A DNA stretch of 64,000 nt. Origin: Neckera pumila (Eukaryota; Streptophyta; Bryopsida; Hypnales; Neckeraceae). The stretch lies in contig OZ018410.1 in assembly GCA_963969595.1 (NCBI GenBank), positions 25,548,913 to 25,612,912 of the forward strand, written 5' to 3'. Positions 23,803 through 36,400 of this stretch are shown here, piece by piece. The notes under the pieces were generated by a model. The model was not told the origin of the DNA and did not search any database. It worked only from the letters and a program-made list of their open reading frames with translations. The position numbers and the translations under genes are program-made. Each line of letters begins with the position of its first letter. The stretch's first letter is position 1.

Positions 23803-26800
23803 ATGAGTAGAGGAGCGGGAGCTGGGTATGATCGCCATATTACCATTTTCTCTCCTGAGGGTCGTCTCTACCAAGTCGGTAAGCTTCGTCACTGATAATT
23901 AAATCCAACAAGTTCATTTCCACATTTTGATATGTAAAGATTTTGAAAATTTTTGTAAATGTGCGTGGTGATTTTCTTGAAGCAGAATATGCTTTCAAGG
24001 CGGTCAAAGCTTCAGGTATCACATCTATTGGAGTACGAGGTAGAGACTCGGTATGCGTTGTCACTCAAAAGAAAGTGCCGGTAATTCGCTTGCCCTAAAT
24101 TTTTTTCAAAGTTTTGTCTCATATCTTTGCAAAACAATTAGGGATTGATATTTTAGGTCTTATATTTGTGAGCGATGAATTGTTACTTCGATAGTCTTGA
24201 CGTATACCTCTTTTCGATCTTGAAGGACAAGCTTCTGGACCGATCAAGCATTACCCACCTCTTTGTTATCACCAAATGCATTGGACTTCTTGCAACTGGG
24301 ATGACAGGTAAGATGTGTAGTTATTTCTGCAATGGATTATTTTATATATTAATCCTATGCAGCTCTTTGCAAATCAAAAAAAATTCTCTACAGAGGCATA
24401 ATCGTTTTTTGTGATTTGAAGTTCTACAGCGGATGCCAAGTCTCTGGTAGCACATGCTCGAGCAGAGGCAGCTGAGTTTCGATTCAAAATGGGTTATGAG
24501 ATACCCGTTGACTACCTTGCAAAGAGGTGCCTTTGCTAAGGAACCTGAAACATTTCATTGAAAGATTTTTGTTTTATTGTTGTCTTTTGTTGGAGGTAGT
24601 AAAATCCTTGTGATAATTATACCAGTGCAGATGAGCAATTTGATTGAGCTTTATGGACAGGCTTGCAGATAGGTCGCAGGTGTATACACAGCACGCATAT
24701 ATGCGGCCTCTTGGAGTTTGTAAGTTAGATTTTGTTGCACCCATTTTGATATTTTCTAAACTATTCAAATGATTTCCCTTGTAAAATCAACTTGCATTTT
24801 GTTGGCTGCTATCTAATTGCATATACTCAGCGTATCACCAAAATATAGGAGAGCTTTAGATTAGATGTATGAAGCATTAGTAAGAGATTGAATTTTCAAA
24901 TCATCACTCCACAGCTGCAATGTTCATTGGGATGGACGATGAACATGGACCTCGCCTCTACAAGTGCGACCCCGCAGGCCATTTTGTGGGTTACAAGGCA
25001 ACAAGCTCTGGGGCCAAAGAACAAGAAGCAGTAAACATTTTGGACAAGAAGATCAAAAACAATCCCCAACTTTCATATGATGAAACTGTGCGAGTATGCA
25101 ACTCCAATCCCTCTCGACTTTTATAATTAAAATAGAATCTACATTGTTACTGTCGTGAATTGGATCAAACAATTGTAGGTTTTGTTTCATTTCAACCCAT
25201 GAATTGGTGCAATAGGTGTAAGTGTGGTTGTGAATGATACTATTGAAAATTCAACTTCAAACTCTTAATTTGAGTACTCAATAGTGATGGCTAGTTACCC
25301 TCAAAACTTCATAATTATATGTGACATTATTTCTATAAACATACGACTTATTAAATAATTGGAAACTTTGAATTGCTAAAATAGTCTCATTCCAATTTTG
25401 CATTCATTGCATTAATAACTCAAATGAATCGTACGATGAAAGAGTAGTTATTTCAATGACAAAGTGAGACAGAGAAGTATGGAAATTTCTTGCAAGTGTG
25501 CTGTAGATTTTTTGAGGAGATGTACCTAACAACAATCTTCTTGATTTAAATACTTGCAAAGCTCTGACTGGATGAAATCGATGTTGTTTAACCCCTAAAA
25601 TATCAAGGCCCTTTTTCTGCCAAAAATCACTCAAAACTGCCATTTCTATAGCAAAAAGTAATAAAAATTGAAAAATGTTTTTTTTTCCACATCTAACCGT
25701 AGGATCTTATACCTAACTAGTTTGAGAGTGTGTGGAAAAAATTTCAGAATTTTTGACCGCACAGATTGCAAGATATCTGCGTTTAAAGTGAAAAAAACAA
25801 GTTTTTCAACACATTGCGGGACTAGATTTTTTGACTTTGAACATTTTTAACTTAAAATTTTTGCACTATAGAGTTTTGAGCTTTAAATCTTTGTAGTGGA
25901 GAATTGAGTTGAGAGTCTAGGAAAAAAAATAAAAACAAAAAAAACTTAATTATCATTCTTTAAAAAATTGTTAAGTAGAAATAGTTACAAGATAGAAGGA
26001 AAATCTAAAATGTTCATATATTTTAGATGGAATTAAAATTCACTAATTCCAGTAGTCTATCAAGTATTATAAACCATGCACAAAAAAAACCCTGAAAAAT
26101 TTGAAAAGTTGCATTCAAAAATGCATCCTAGAAGTTATTTTTTTCAAAAAGATGCTCTAATTGCCCGAAAAACAAGAATGTTCATAACTTTCTCATAACA
26201 AATCCAAATGAAATGAATCAAAGCTTTCCAAATAGAAAAAAAATACAATCTATGAGAAAAAAAATATTAAAAAAAAATTTAAAATTTCTGTCCTTTTTTT
26301 TTTGTTGCCCGCCGTCCCCTGTTTTTAGTTTATTTGGTCATAACTTTTTTTCCCGGGCACCGATTGTGAAAAAAATTATATTCCCACAAAGCTTATCACT
26401 TTTTCTATCTTCCTAAAAAGTTTCAAAAAATCATGACAAAATAAATTTCAGCCCATAGGTACTTGCCCAAAATCCCAAATGTCCGCCGAACCGACAATAG
26501 TCCTTTAGGGGTTAAACTGATTTCATACTTGCATTTGTTGTTTCATTGAACCGTGGCTACAGATAGCAATATGCGCACTGCAAAGCATCTTGTTGGAAGA
26601 CTTCAAGCCTACAGAAATTGAGGTATAGAGCTAACTCAAATACCTGGCTAATCTTTGCCTGGTTATTTTCAATGTTGTAGAATCACATTTGCAAATGGTT
26701 GGTAAGGTAGTATGCTCTTAAAGCGACCATTTAAGTCTACCTAACTCATCATTGACAGTAAAACATACTTCAAACAACATGTCAATCCTTCCTAGATAGG

Positions 26801-26987
26801 GGTCGCAATTAGAACACGGTTGGTTTTAGGTGTAGTTACCTTACACCCAATATGTGGAACTGTAAATCAAGTGATGCATATTTGGCCTTTGTAGGTTGGG
26901 GTTGTGAGTAAGACTAATCCGCATTTCCGAGTGCTGACAACGGAGGAGATTGACGACCACTTGACATCCATAAGCGAGCGAGACTGA
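23803..26987 (+). CDS. PAA: 20S proteasome subunit alpha type-6 (8 exons, 246 aa)
   Basis: This gene encodes a structural alpha-ring subunit of the 20S core protease, which degrades ubiquitylated proteins in cytosol and nucleus. Exons are 23,803-23,878, 23,986-24,080, 24,226-24,307, 24,430-24,526, 24,661-24,719, 24,915-25,093, 26,563-26,622 and 26,895-26,987; all junctions are GT-AG and in phase. The total of 741 nt gives 246 residues, the same length as Arabidopsis PAA1. The N-terminus [20 protein letters not shown] and the alpha-type signature GRLYQVEYAFKAV are characteristic of alpha-6, as is the ending [16 protein letters not shown]. Intron 6 is 1.47 kb because it holds a TTAA-type transposon (25,588-26,515) ending 47 bp before exon 7; intron 7 holds a dispersed repeat (26,710-26,850). 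No disabling change is seen, so the gene is probably functional. Confidence 0.95.
25588..26515. mobile_element. TTAA-type short DNA transposon, copy C, in proteasome intron 6
   Basis: TTAA stands at both ends (25,588-25,591; 26,512-26,515), with termini CCCCTAAAATATC and AGTCCTTTAGGGG. It is 928 bp, in the same orientation as copy A at 7,450, with extensive shared text (for example cactcaaaactgccatttct and taggatcttatac). It is non-coding. Confidence 0.8.
26710..26850. repeat. Dispersed repeat, copy in proteasome intron 7
   Basis: The segment beginning ctcttaaagcgaccattt through ctcatcattgacagta to the Ctagata-gaggtcg region recurs at about 59,430-59,550 in the same orientation. The family is unknown and non-coding. 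Confidence 0.6.
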
Positions 26988-27587
26988 TTAAGTTCATAAT
27001 CCACTCTTTGGGTTGTTGGGCAGACCATGGCTTGGATTTCTGAATGGTTCATTAGACAAAATATAATTTTTGTGTAGTATAAGAAAACTGGTAGAGAAAA
27101 AGGTAAACATGTCTATTACCAAGCATATTTTCTATCTAGGTACCTTGGAGAAGCTATTTGTCAACTCACATATTTTCTAGGGACTGAGAGGTTTGAGAGA
27201 AGCCATTTTGCAAGTAGAATCAAGAAATTCCAACGAGAATTGAATGTTCTGTGATTTTGCAAAGTTTGTTGGGACTTTGGTGAAGCATGGGTAGACCCAT
27301 GTTAAACCACAGGCTACTGTGTCCCCTCTCCAATTGCATTGTCATGATGCTAAAGGGTTACTGAGATTATGGTAATACCTTAATCCTCAAAGGACATATT
27401 GGCTTGGTTTTCAAAGAATTGTTGTCATAATAGGACCTCTAATACTTAATTATATACCAACTTCTTTATATCATTCTGTTCATCTCCAAGAAAAGCATTT
27501 ATCATGTTAAGTAAGTGTTAAGTTCTAAATCACAATTTGAATATGCGTGATTCTTACATTAGAAAGTTTGTTAGAATTCTTGATTTA
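26988..27587. other. Intergenic DNA downstream of the proteasome gene
   Basis: It contains the 3' flank of the proteasome gene and no recognisable gene. TTAATCCTCAAAGGACA at about 27,373 resembles a left end of the TTAA family, but I found no partner. Confidence 0.4.
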
Positions 27588-28037
27588 TATAGTAAAACCT
27601 CTTTTAGTGCCTAATGCCAGGACTATGCACTAAGAGAGGTTTATGCATTTGGAGAGGTGCAGTAATGGCCACCAACTAACGTGGCATCTAACTACACTAC
27701 TTTACATCCCTTGCCTATTGGTCCCACCCTACTAACTCTCTTAGTGCATACTACCTCTGTTCCACTAAAAAGCTTTTTATTCTATCTCATGTTTTTCTTA
27801 AACAAATTTCATTGACCATGTTGTAAACGGTATAGTTCAGAATGGTCTAAATTTTATATCACCACAATCCATGAAGAACATTGTATCTATTCAATGCAAC
27901 CAAAATAAAATTGGACCTAAGCAAGCTTCCAATTTGCATACTCAAAACTACTAAAAAAACAAGAGGTAAAATCAAGAGCTTTTTAGTGGGACAGATGTAG
28001 TATTATGCACTAACAGAGTATGAGGTTCTATTGTAGT
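27588..28037. mobile_element. MITE carrying a nested Stowaway-like MITE
   Basis: The left end tatagtaaaacctc and right end gaggttctattgtagta are inverted relatives, and the sub-terminal ttagtgcata/tatgcactaa also pair. The Stowaway-like element at 27,752-28,002 lies within it. It is non-coding; the superfamily is uncertain. Confidence 0.4.
27752..28002. mobile_element. Stowaway-like MITE
   Basis: It is flanked by TA, with inverted termini CCTCTGTTCCACTAAAAAGC and GCTTTTTAGTGGGACAGATG. These match the Stowaway consensus type (CTCCGTTCC) of Tc1/mariner MITEs. About 250 bp long and non-coding; a degraded relative lies at 4,340-4,580. Confidence 0.75.
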
Positions 28038-29073
28038 AGCTTTGAAGTTGCCCATGGCCTTGAAGAGGATAGAAGCTCATCATTGGGATAGCCTTTTGAG
28101 CAAACTTCATGAGGTCCATGTCATAAAGATTGTGAAATCCAATTTTGGGCAACTTCTCCAACATCCAAAATGTCCTTTTAGAATTAACAAATTGTTTGTA
28201 AATGGAGTGATTGCATTGGCATGATTGGCTATTGTCTATGGATTAGTCATATTTGCAATGCAAGATTCTCCTAAGTTTCTTAGTAAACTTAGGAAAGTTG
28301 CAATAATTAGCTTTGTAGATAGATGGAGTAGAAAGTAATTGTAGTAGGAATTGCAATTTTTAGATAGAGCTTTTTAAATCCATTTTCAAGAGAATTTTCC
28401 TATAGAAATTTTTTATCATCTTTTCTATAATACCTATTATAAGGTTTGGATCTTTCCAACTTTCAATGCATTTGAAAATGAAAAAAAATGTTTTCAAATG
28501 CAATCTTTTATACTTTTGCAACTAGTGCACATTGGCCCTCCTTTAAAGGGATTCTATAGGAGTTTGGATGGATTGATTTCAAGACTAAATAAAATCAACC
28601 CCAATGTAAACAATTGAAACGGTGCAAGGCAACAAGAGTATTCAATCTTCAAAATTTTGATTTGAACACCCAATTTATGTAAGCTCTTTCATTTTTTTGG
28701 ATTTGCAAGCATTTGTTCAAATAGAAATTTATTGACTTTTGACTTAATTTTTTTGCGTCTTGTTCCATGCATACTCCATGCACATTCTATTGTTCATTTT
28801 GCCCTTACATCTTCAATGAAATTTTTTGGAGTTATGAATAAACAAATATATTCTACACAATAAATTTGTGACTTAAAATCTCTTACAGGTTCAAAGACTG
28901 TAATCATGTAATCTAACAATTTAGTTGAGTTTTTGTTTAAAATAAATCTAGAAACTAAATCTTATGATTACCTACTCAAAAATGTCAAATAATTTGAAAT
29001 ATGGACATTTTCAAAGTTAACTTTTCCACATGGAGCTTAAAGAAATATTCAAATTATTGCTTTGGAATATTGT
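28038..29073. other. AT-rich intergenic DNA
   Basis: I find no conserved protein, RNA or element ends in this stretch. The 60-codon open frame at 28,042 has no recognisable domain. Confidence 0.5.
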
Positions 29074-30003
29074 TTAATCCCTAAAGTTCCATGACTATAT
29101 TTCACTGAAAATGCTCAAAAATTGCCATTTTGAGAACAAGTACCAAATTTTTGAATAAAAGTTTCTTTTTGACACATCTAACATAAGATCTTGTAGTATG
29201 TTGACTTCTAAACATGTGTTAAAAATTTCAGAATTTTCCATTGCATGTATTGCAAGATATAAGCATTCAAATTCATTAAAATCATTTTTTTGGCCTTGCG
29301 AAAAATAAGGCAGCTATACTTCACAAGCTCACTTATTTATGAAAAAGTGTCCAAAATGGTGGTACTTCTTTAAATTCTTTTTCTTAGATAAGTTGGCCAC
29401 AATGCCACATGCTTGAAAATTTTTACATCATTTGGAATTGTACAACATACAAGAAAAAATAGTAAGTAGATAGTAGTAGAGAATGATTCAAAATAGTAAA
29501 TTGGGAACAGTTTTCTTATGAAATTGAAAAATGCCAATTCCAATAGTTGCAATGTTGTAATAAACAATATTTCATTCTATGATATTAGATTTTTCAAAAA
29601 ACATTGAAAATTGAATTAGATAAAGGACTTCAAAGGTGTGTTTTTTTCGTAAGTGCCCGCAAATAAAAAAATCCTCATAACTTTTGACTCATTGATCAAA
29701 TGGAATGATTCAAAGCTTTCTACATATATGTAACTCTAGAAAATCAATTTCAAATTTTTGTTTTTGAAAAAAGTGATTTTCTTTTATCAACCCAAATTGC
29801 CCAGCTACAAAAAAAATAAACTATTAGGCCATAACTTTTAACTTGTATTTCCAAATGTCATGGAATTTGGTGTATATGAAAGATATTCTTTGCCCCCACC
29901 TTCTATTAAAATTTGGGCCAAAAATATGAAAATCTATAGTCACATGTACTTGCCTAGAATTTCTATACAATCAAAAACAGCGTGTTGGTCCTTTAGGGGT
30001 TTA
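29074..30003. mobile_element. TTAA-type short DNA transposon, copy D
   Basis: The left flank is TTAA with TCCCTAAAGTTCC; the right is GGTCCTTTAGGGG followed by TTTA, a one-base decay of TTAA. It is 930 bp, in the same orientation as copies A and C. It is more diverged than A and C and non-coding. Confidence 0.72.
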
Positions 30004-30232
30004 CTTAATTGAATGTGATTTGAAATAGCATGAAAAGAATGTAGACTACATTAGTTTGATTTTGTTTGAAATATTTTTGACTACCAACTTTAGTGTGACT
30101 TGTAAATTTGTATAATTCCTAATGTTGGAATCACAATAATTGAATCAACTTGACAAGTTAGTTATATTACAACCTTTTCATTCATAAATTCAAGTTATTT
30201 GTTAAAAAAATATTAGGAAATGAATGAATGTT

Positions 30233-30655
30233 TGTTAAGAACTAGGTCGTAACAAGGGAACAGGAGTGACGGTTAGGGTGGTTGTTCAGGAACATAGAAT
30301 GCATTCTGTTTCTATTTAAAGCTAGGTGAGAGGGCTTGTCTCTCATGCATTATTTTGTCAATACAGATACATGCCTTCTGTGCAATATTGGAGTTTTATT
30401 ATGCTTGCTGATTTTATATTCGGTCTCTGTTTGTAATTCCAAAAGTAATCTGAAGTTTGCCACAGGGTTATGACTTGACTGGAAATATTTCATTCACTGG
30501 TTACGAAGTTAGTACAGATTGTGTCATGACTGACTGAACCTGTTTGGAATCAAAGCCTGTCACATCGTTGCTTTTAGGCTTTGTCAGTAATCTCAAGATG
30601 AAGCGGTCTGAATATCAATTCAGTTCATGAGAATTTATTGGTCTCAGTGTTAACA
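30233..30655 (+). mobile_element. Possible solo LTR
   Basis: It starts TGTTAAGAACTAGG and ends CAGTGTTAACA, the TGTTA...TAACA form common in plant LTRs. It has a TATA-like tatttaaagc at about 30,316 followed by a promoter-like stretch. There is no internal region, and I could not see a clear 5-bp target duplication, so this is tentative. Confidence 0.35.
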
Positions 30656-31540
30656 TTATGGAATTGCATTTGATAAGAGTTATTTGATATATATGAAAAT
30701 AAACGTAGGTCTTAACAATGTTAAATTTTGTATTTTTCCTTAGATTAGTAAATAAACCTCAAATATTAGCATATTGTTATAAAATTAGAATCTATAAATT
30801 ACTAACCATCATATAAGTTAAAAATCCTAGTAGTTATTTTCTTTTGCCAATATTGATTTGCAACATTAATAGTAGACATTAATTACAATTGTTTTTCATT
30901 TGAAAGAGCTCATCAACACTTCACTTTGAATAAAATTAAAAATGTTATATTATATTCCTTCATTTCAATCACTTTTTGATAGATCTCAACATTGTAAATT
31001 TTTAAAATACAAATAGATATGAAGTTATCAAAAGACAACAAAGTATATATACCATAACCATAAAATGTTACAATTATGTAGAGTCTCACCTTATATATCT
31101 AAAATAGAAATTCTTACCTTGTGACCATCTACACACACAAATCTTAAATACATAATCAATGCCACGTTAGACCAGGGTTGATAAGCCTAAATTAAAGAAT
31201 TAGTAAATTATGAGAATTATTTACAATTTCTTCTATTCTAAATAAAATGGCACTTCATACAGACACTTGAGTAATTTATTGTGGTTGCTTACTTGTTTGC
31301 CATACATTCATCATTTGTGTTGTTATATTACCATATTGAATACATGAATGAAATTTTTGGTGAGTTGTACGGGATAGCTTAGTAAAAGGTTTGGGGCTTG
31401 CAAACTAAATATAAAGAATCTATCTATATTTACTTATAAAACTGCAAGAATATCATTCATCTCCCCAAAATAAGATCCTCAATAAATCCAATATATTTTT
31501 GCATTAATATTTGTATTTGATAAATTCTTGAAAATAATCA
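30656..31540. other. AT-rich intergenic DNA
   Basis: Nothing is recognisable. It forms the distal upstream region of the borate transporter locus. Confidence 0.4.
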
Positions 31541-31816
31541 AAAGTCAAGCTCATGCCTACATTTCATCCCGAGGAAACGACAAAAGATAGAGTAGGTGCG
31601 TGTCCATGTCGACGGAACTTACTACCTTCCAACTACAGCAGTCTTTACTATAGGTCATCTTTACTAACCAAGCTTTCATACCGACCATCGGTTTGTAAAC
31701 CTACCAGGTGGCCTCCAGTTCCAGTGAAGCTCAAGAAGCTCGCCTTTAAGTTTTCAAGGCGCTGCGAATTCCGCTCAAGGTTTCGGAGGACTGATCGGAG
31801 AATCCTTCTTGCTGGT

Positions 31817-32567
31817 GAGATGATCTCTGACACAGAGTTTTATTTATTTTTTTCCAATGTATATTTCTCTTCTGGGATTTTGAGGGTTGAAGGTGCGGCG
31901 GTGAACGGTGTGGAGAAAATGTCGCTTCGGAGGATGTGTGGTTAGCTTTGGGAACGAATCTGATCTTTGAACGACGCTACTGATTCTTTTTAGGGGAGTT
32001 TGTTTGCGCTTTAGGACGTGAGGTATGGGAAATGGCGTTAGAGAACGTTTTGCGAGCGTGTTGAATTTGATTATTCGAGACTTCTTGGTGAAGATAGGAA
32101 AATGTTGTCGTCAGCTCATGCGCTTGGGCTTGAGAGAGTATCTAATTAAATTTCATAAAGGATTTGTTAGATCAAGGTGGAATGCGGTTCACTGAGATGA
32201 TCTCTGCTGCTGAGAGTTTTATTTATTTTTTTCCAATGTCTATTTCTTTTCTGGCATTTTGAGGATTGAAGGTGTGGCGGTGAACGGTGTGGAGAAAATG
32301 TCGCTTCGGAAGATGTTTGGTTAGCTTTGGGAACGAATTTGATTTTTGAACGAGGCTACTGATTCTTTTTAGGGGAGTCTGTTTGCGCTTTAGGACGTGA
32401 GGTTTGGGAAATGGTGTTAGAGCGTTCTGCGAGTGTGTTGAATTTGATTATTAGAGGCTTCTTGGTGAAGACAGGAAAATCAGCTCATGCGCTTGAGAGC
32501 TTGAGAGAGTATCGAATTGAATTTCATAAAGGATTTGTTACATCTCGGTGGAATGCAGCGCATTGAA
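31817..32567 (+). repeat. 377-bp tandem duplication upstream of the borate transporter
   Basis: Copy 1 (31,817-32,193) and copy 2 (32,194-32,567) are adjacent, direct and highly similar, both running from gagatgatctctg to ggtggaatgc. Differences are scattered substitutions and a few small indels. Confidence 0.9.
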
Positions 32568-33324
32568 AGAATCCAGGGATTCGTTACAAGGATTTTTGGT
32601 TTTGTTGAGACCCGTTGGTTTGCATTGTGCGATAGCAGAACCGTGGTACCGGATAACGGATGAAAATTGTTTTACTCCATTCTTCGATTTGTAGTCCAGT
32701 AATAATTTGAACCTTTTTGAACGTTTTCCAATCTCTATGTGTGTACTTGCAGTTTAAGAACAGAGGTTTTTAAAAATAGAATTGAACAAACGGATTCAAA
32801 TACCAATGAAAACGCAACTATAAATTGAAATGGAACGGAAGATTTCCTTTTCCGGAGTACAATCGTGCACTGTGAACGGTCTCAGGGTCGTTATATGTAG
32901 TTTATGAGTTCAGGGAGGTACAAGATAGGACTCTGGCTTTGGCTCTCCAATGGGTTCAGCTAATTCGACGAAGAAGCAGGTTACTAGCCGCTGGCTTTCA
33001 TAAAACATATGTTGTTTGGTTTGATGCAGAGACGAATATTCTGGAAGATGTGAGTGGAAAGTTTAATGATTTTTGAAGTTATATGAGTGAACGGGACGTG
33101 AGAACTGACTGAAGTAGTTATGAGGTGCTGGAGGCTTGCAAAATTGGGGCTCGTAGAGGGAATTGACGACAGTATGATGGAGAATGTGTTCAACACATAC
33201 TTATATGTAAACATTAATTGCTAGATCGATAGAAATCAAGTCGCCATTTCTGTCCCTGGATTGTCAATGTGCATGAATTTAATTGAGTGTGCATGTTCAT
33301 CGAGCAGGGGCCTGCATTGAACAT

Positions 33325-33435
33325 ATGACGGGGGTGACCCTAGCAATAGGAGCGGCAATATCTTTTTTACCAAAAGGCGCTAGTGTTCTGTCGGTGGCGC
33401 ACCTAATTTCTGCTCCTGGATGTCGTGAAGCTTGA
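33325..33435 (+). promoter_or_regulatory. Upstream ORFs in the borate transporter leader
   Basis: A 36-codon uORF (ATG 33,325 to TGA 33,435) ends 42 nt before the main start codon. A minimal uORF, ATG-TCG-TGA, lies within it at 33,420-33,428 in another frame. Further upstream, ATG-TAA occurs at 33,205-33,210 and ATG-TAG at 32,895-32,900, but these may be intronic. Arabidopsis boron-transport genes are known to use uORFs for boron-dependent translational control; a similar role here is inference. Confidence 0.45.
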
Positions 33436-33477
33436 AGGTCCGAGTGAATCATTTTCTGGTGAGGAACCTTGATCGAC

Positions 33478-36400
33478 ATGGGTCAAACAGTTGTGCCCCT
33501 CAAGGGTGTCCGGGAGGACCTGAGAGGACGCCTTGCTTGCTACAAGGAGGACTGGACTGGTGGCTTCAACTCAGGATACAGGTCTTCATTGTTGGTCTAT
33601 TTATCGTTTCTAGCCAGGGTTAACATCATTTCCATTGTGAAACGATAACTGGGAACATGGTTATAGTTTAGTTTGCAAGCACAACTCGGCAATCATTAGA
33701 TTATTGGTGTTGCAGTCGGTAATGATGTATGTCCTTGATTGCATTTGCAAATATTTTCATCATGGAGTCATTCCAAAGATGCAACGTTGACGGTGTTAAT
33801 TATTCTTTGTGCTCAACTTCATGCACATATACAATCGAATACTCTTCTGTGACCATTTGGAACAAGTCACAATTCGTATTGTGTACTATCTAATATTCTA
33901 ATTAGTTTATTCGCTAGGACATTGCAGGATTCTTGCTGCAACAACGTATATATTTTTTGCATCGGCACTACCTGTGATTGCTTTTGGAGAGCAGCTTGGC
34001 AGGGATACAGGTGGGTGCGGAAACTGTTATGTGAGTGCATATCTAACGTTACAGCATGAATTTTCATTTTCATTTCTGTATGATCCTCCTAATAACTCCA
34101 TGAGCATTTCGTATCGGAAGAAGAACTATTACTTAACAAGCATCATCACTTTGATTTCTTGCAATTTGATGCATATTCTTAAAACAATTGACTCTTTTAC
34201 GCACTTCTTTCATTATATTGAGAGTTTCCTCTTGGAATTTCAGATGGAATCATCATGGCAGTACAAACCTTGACTTCAACGGCAGTTTGTGGCATAATTC
34301 AGTCCATTTGCGGGGGCCAACCACTTCTTATTGTTGGGGTATCGGAGCCAACCTCTTTGGTGTATACATTTATGTACAATTTCGCGAAGGATAGGTCTGA
34401 GCTGGGCCTTCGCTTATTTCTGGGATGGGCGGCCTGGTTTGTTTTCTTTCCCCATCAAATAATCTATTTTCGCATTTCCCCATAATGATTGGGCGTCTGT
34501 AATTAATCTTCTCATCATTCCTTGAGGACCTAAAGGACTCACAAAAATTTACCTTATGATTTTTTTAATTTTTTTAATTGTCAGGCTGCGGGTTCTTTGC
34601 TTTCACACTCTTTCTCAAGTACACTAAGGTTTTTTGTTTTCTACTGCTGTGCTCCTGCCTGACGCTATAATATTGATCTTGAAACTGCATCAGTTTGTAT
34701 TTATATTGTTGACGGCATTTCTTATTGTCTCCAGGGTCTGTGTTTGGTCTGCATTGATGTTAGCGGCTCTTGCTATTCTTGGAGCCTGCTCTTTCATCAA
34801 CAGATTCACGAGGGTCGCTGGCGAGCTTTTTGGTTTACTTATTGCTTTGCTTTTTGTTCAGCAGGCTGTTAAGGTTTGTATCCCTCAACTAGTCAAGATA
34901 TTCGTCTTAGTAGCTTCGTCTTGAACTTTTAGATTTCAGAGCTGAAGATTATGATCGGCCACCTCAAAATCGCGCTCAAAACCCATCTGAGCACCTAAAC
35001 TCCTAACTTTCAACCTCGAGCTTTGATCACTTCAGTATCGCGTGTTTGGCACTCTATAATTTGCAATTTTAACTGACGTGACCATTAAAACCTTTTGAAA
35101 ATGACGCAGGCTTTACTTCATTTGGGAAACACTATAATTTTAAGTGAAGTGATTCACTTTCATCATGGTGCGCTTTTCGCAGGAACAGTCGTCAATAAGC
35201 ATATTATATGAGAAGCATCATTTCTGTAATTAGGTGTATTGTTTTGTTTTTGAAGCGAGCATAATATTATTTTTTGGCTCAGGGAGCAGTGAGTGAATTC
35301 CGTATCCCTAAGTCTGAGGACGCTGCCGAGGAACAGTTTCAGTTTTCTTGGCGCTTTGGCAATGGCATGTTTGGGTTGATTCTTACCTTTGGGCTACTCT
35401 GGACGGCCGTGAAGAGCAGGAATGCAAGGTCCTGGAGATATGGTCCAGGTAAATTTGAAAAATTACGAATTCCAGCAATGACGTTATGTCAGTTCACTTG
35501 CAACTGCTAACAACGTATTTGGTCGGTCAATTTTTTATTAATCGATGATTGTTGACAGAACCAGATTTGACATGGACATTAGCAGACTCGCAGCTGAGTC
35601 GACACGAGAGTTAATTGCATGCCATTTCCTCCAGGTTATATCAGGGGCTTTATTGCAAATTATGGCGCTCCTATTCTGGTGATTGTTTGGACAGCGGTCT
35701 CCTATGCACCAACGGTGTCTGTTCCAGAAGGTATACCAAGGCGTCTGACTAGCCCAAACCCATGGTCACCTTTGGCAACAACGCATTGGAATGTGATTAG
35801 GGTAAGCACGGTCCGTATTGATTTATGTACTTGTTAAACTTGATCTGTTACTGTTCTTCTTTGTTACCCTTGCTATTTGGTTTTCTCCTTCGTTGACTTT
35901 GCTTAAAGCAACTTGCGCCTTTGGATGCGCAGTATCTCACGATGTAATGGTAGTAACGTGTATCTACACTTGTACTTCAGGATATGAACGATATTTCAGC
36001 AGTTTACGTAGTAGCAGCCATTGTTCCTGCCTTGATGATTGCTATTCTTTACTATTTCGACCATTGTGTATCTGCACAACTGGCTCAACAACCAGAGTTC
36101 AATCTGCGAAAACCTTTTGCCTACCATTACGACTTGCTACTCCTTGGATTCACGGTAAGTTATGTGAATATTCCTTTGATTGTGTAATGCCTTTGTTGCA
36201 ATATAGCGAATATTGATATTGGTTTAACTTCTATATGGATATTGCGCTATAATTTTTAGGAAAGATGTATCATTGGATTAAAACATTTCAGCACAATATT
36301 ATCAACTTGGAGTTCAGTATTTGATGGAGATTCTAGTGTATTCTTTTCATGTAGGTTCTTCTGTGTGGACTGCTGGGTCTTCCCCCGTCTCATGGAGTCC

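Larger units (their letters stand above)
31541..33477 (+). promoter_or_regulatory. Promoter / 5' leader region of the borate transporter gene
   Basis: Base composition rises here relative to the flanking DNA. There is no conserved protein; the 130-codon open frame at 31,553 matches nothing I know. A probable 3' splice site (tcatcgagcag) lies at 33,305-33,306, so the start codon probably lies on a leader exon beginning at about 33,307. The transcription start cannot be placed by eye. Confidence 0.4.

Noticed and set aside
31553..31945. 130-codon open frame upstream of the borate transporter
   Set aside because: No recognisable domain, no splice continuity with the BOR exons, and it runs into the non-coding tandem duplication.
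34575..34630. Possible extra exon in the borate transporter intron 3
   Set aside because: It begins after a plausible AG, but joining exons 3 and 4 directly is in phase and matches the family; the extra residues do not.
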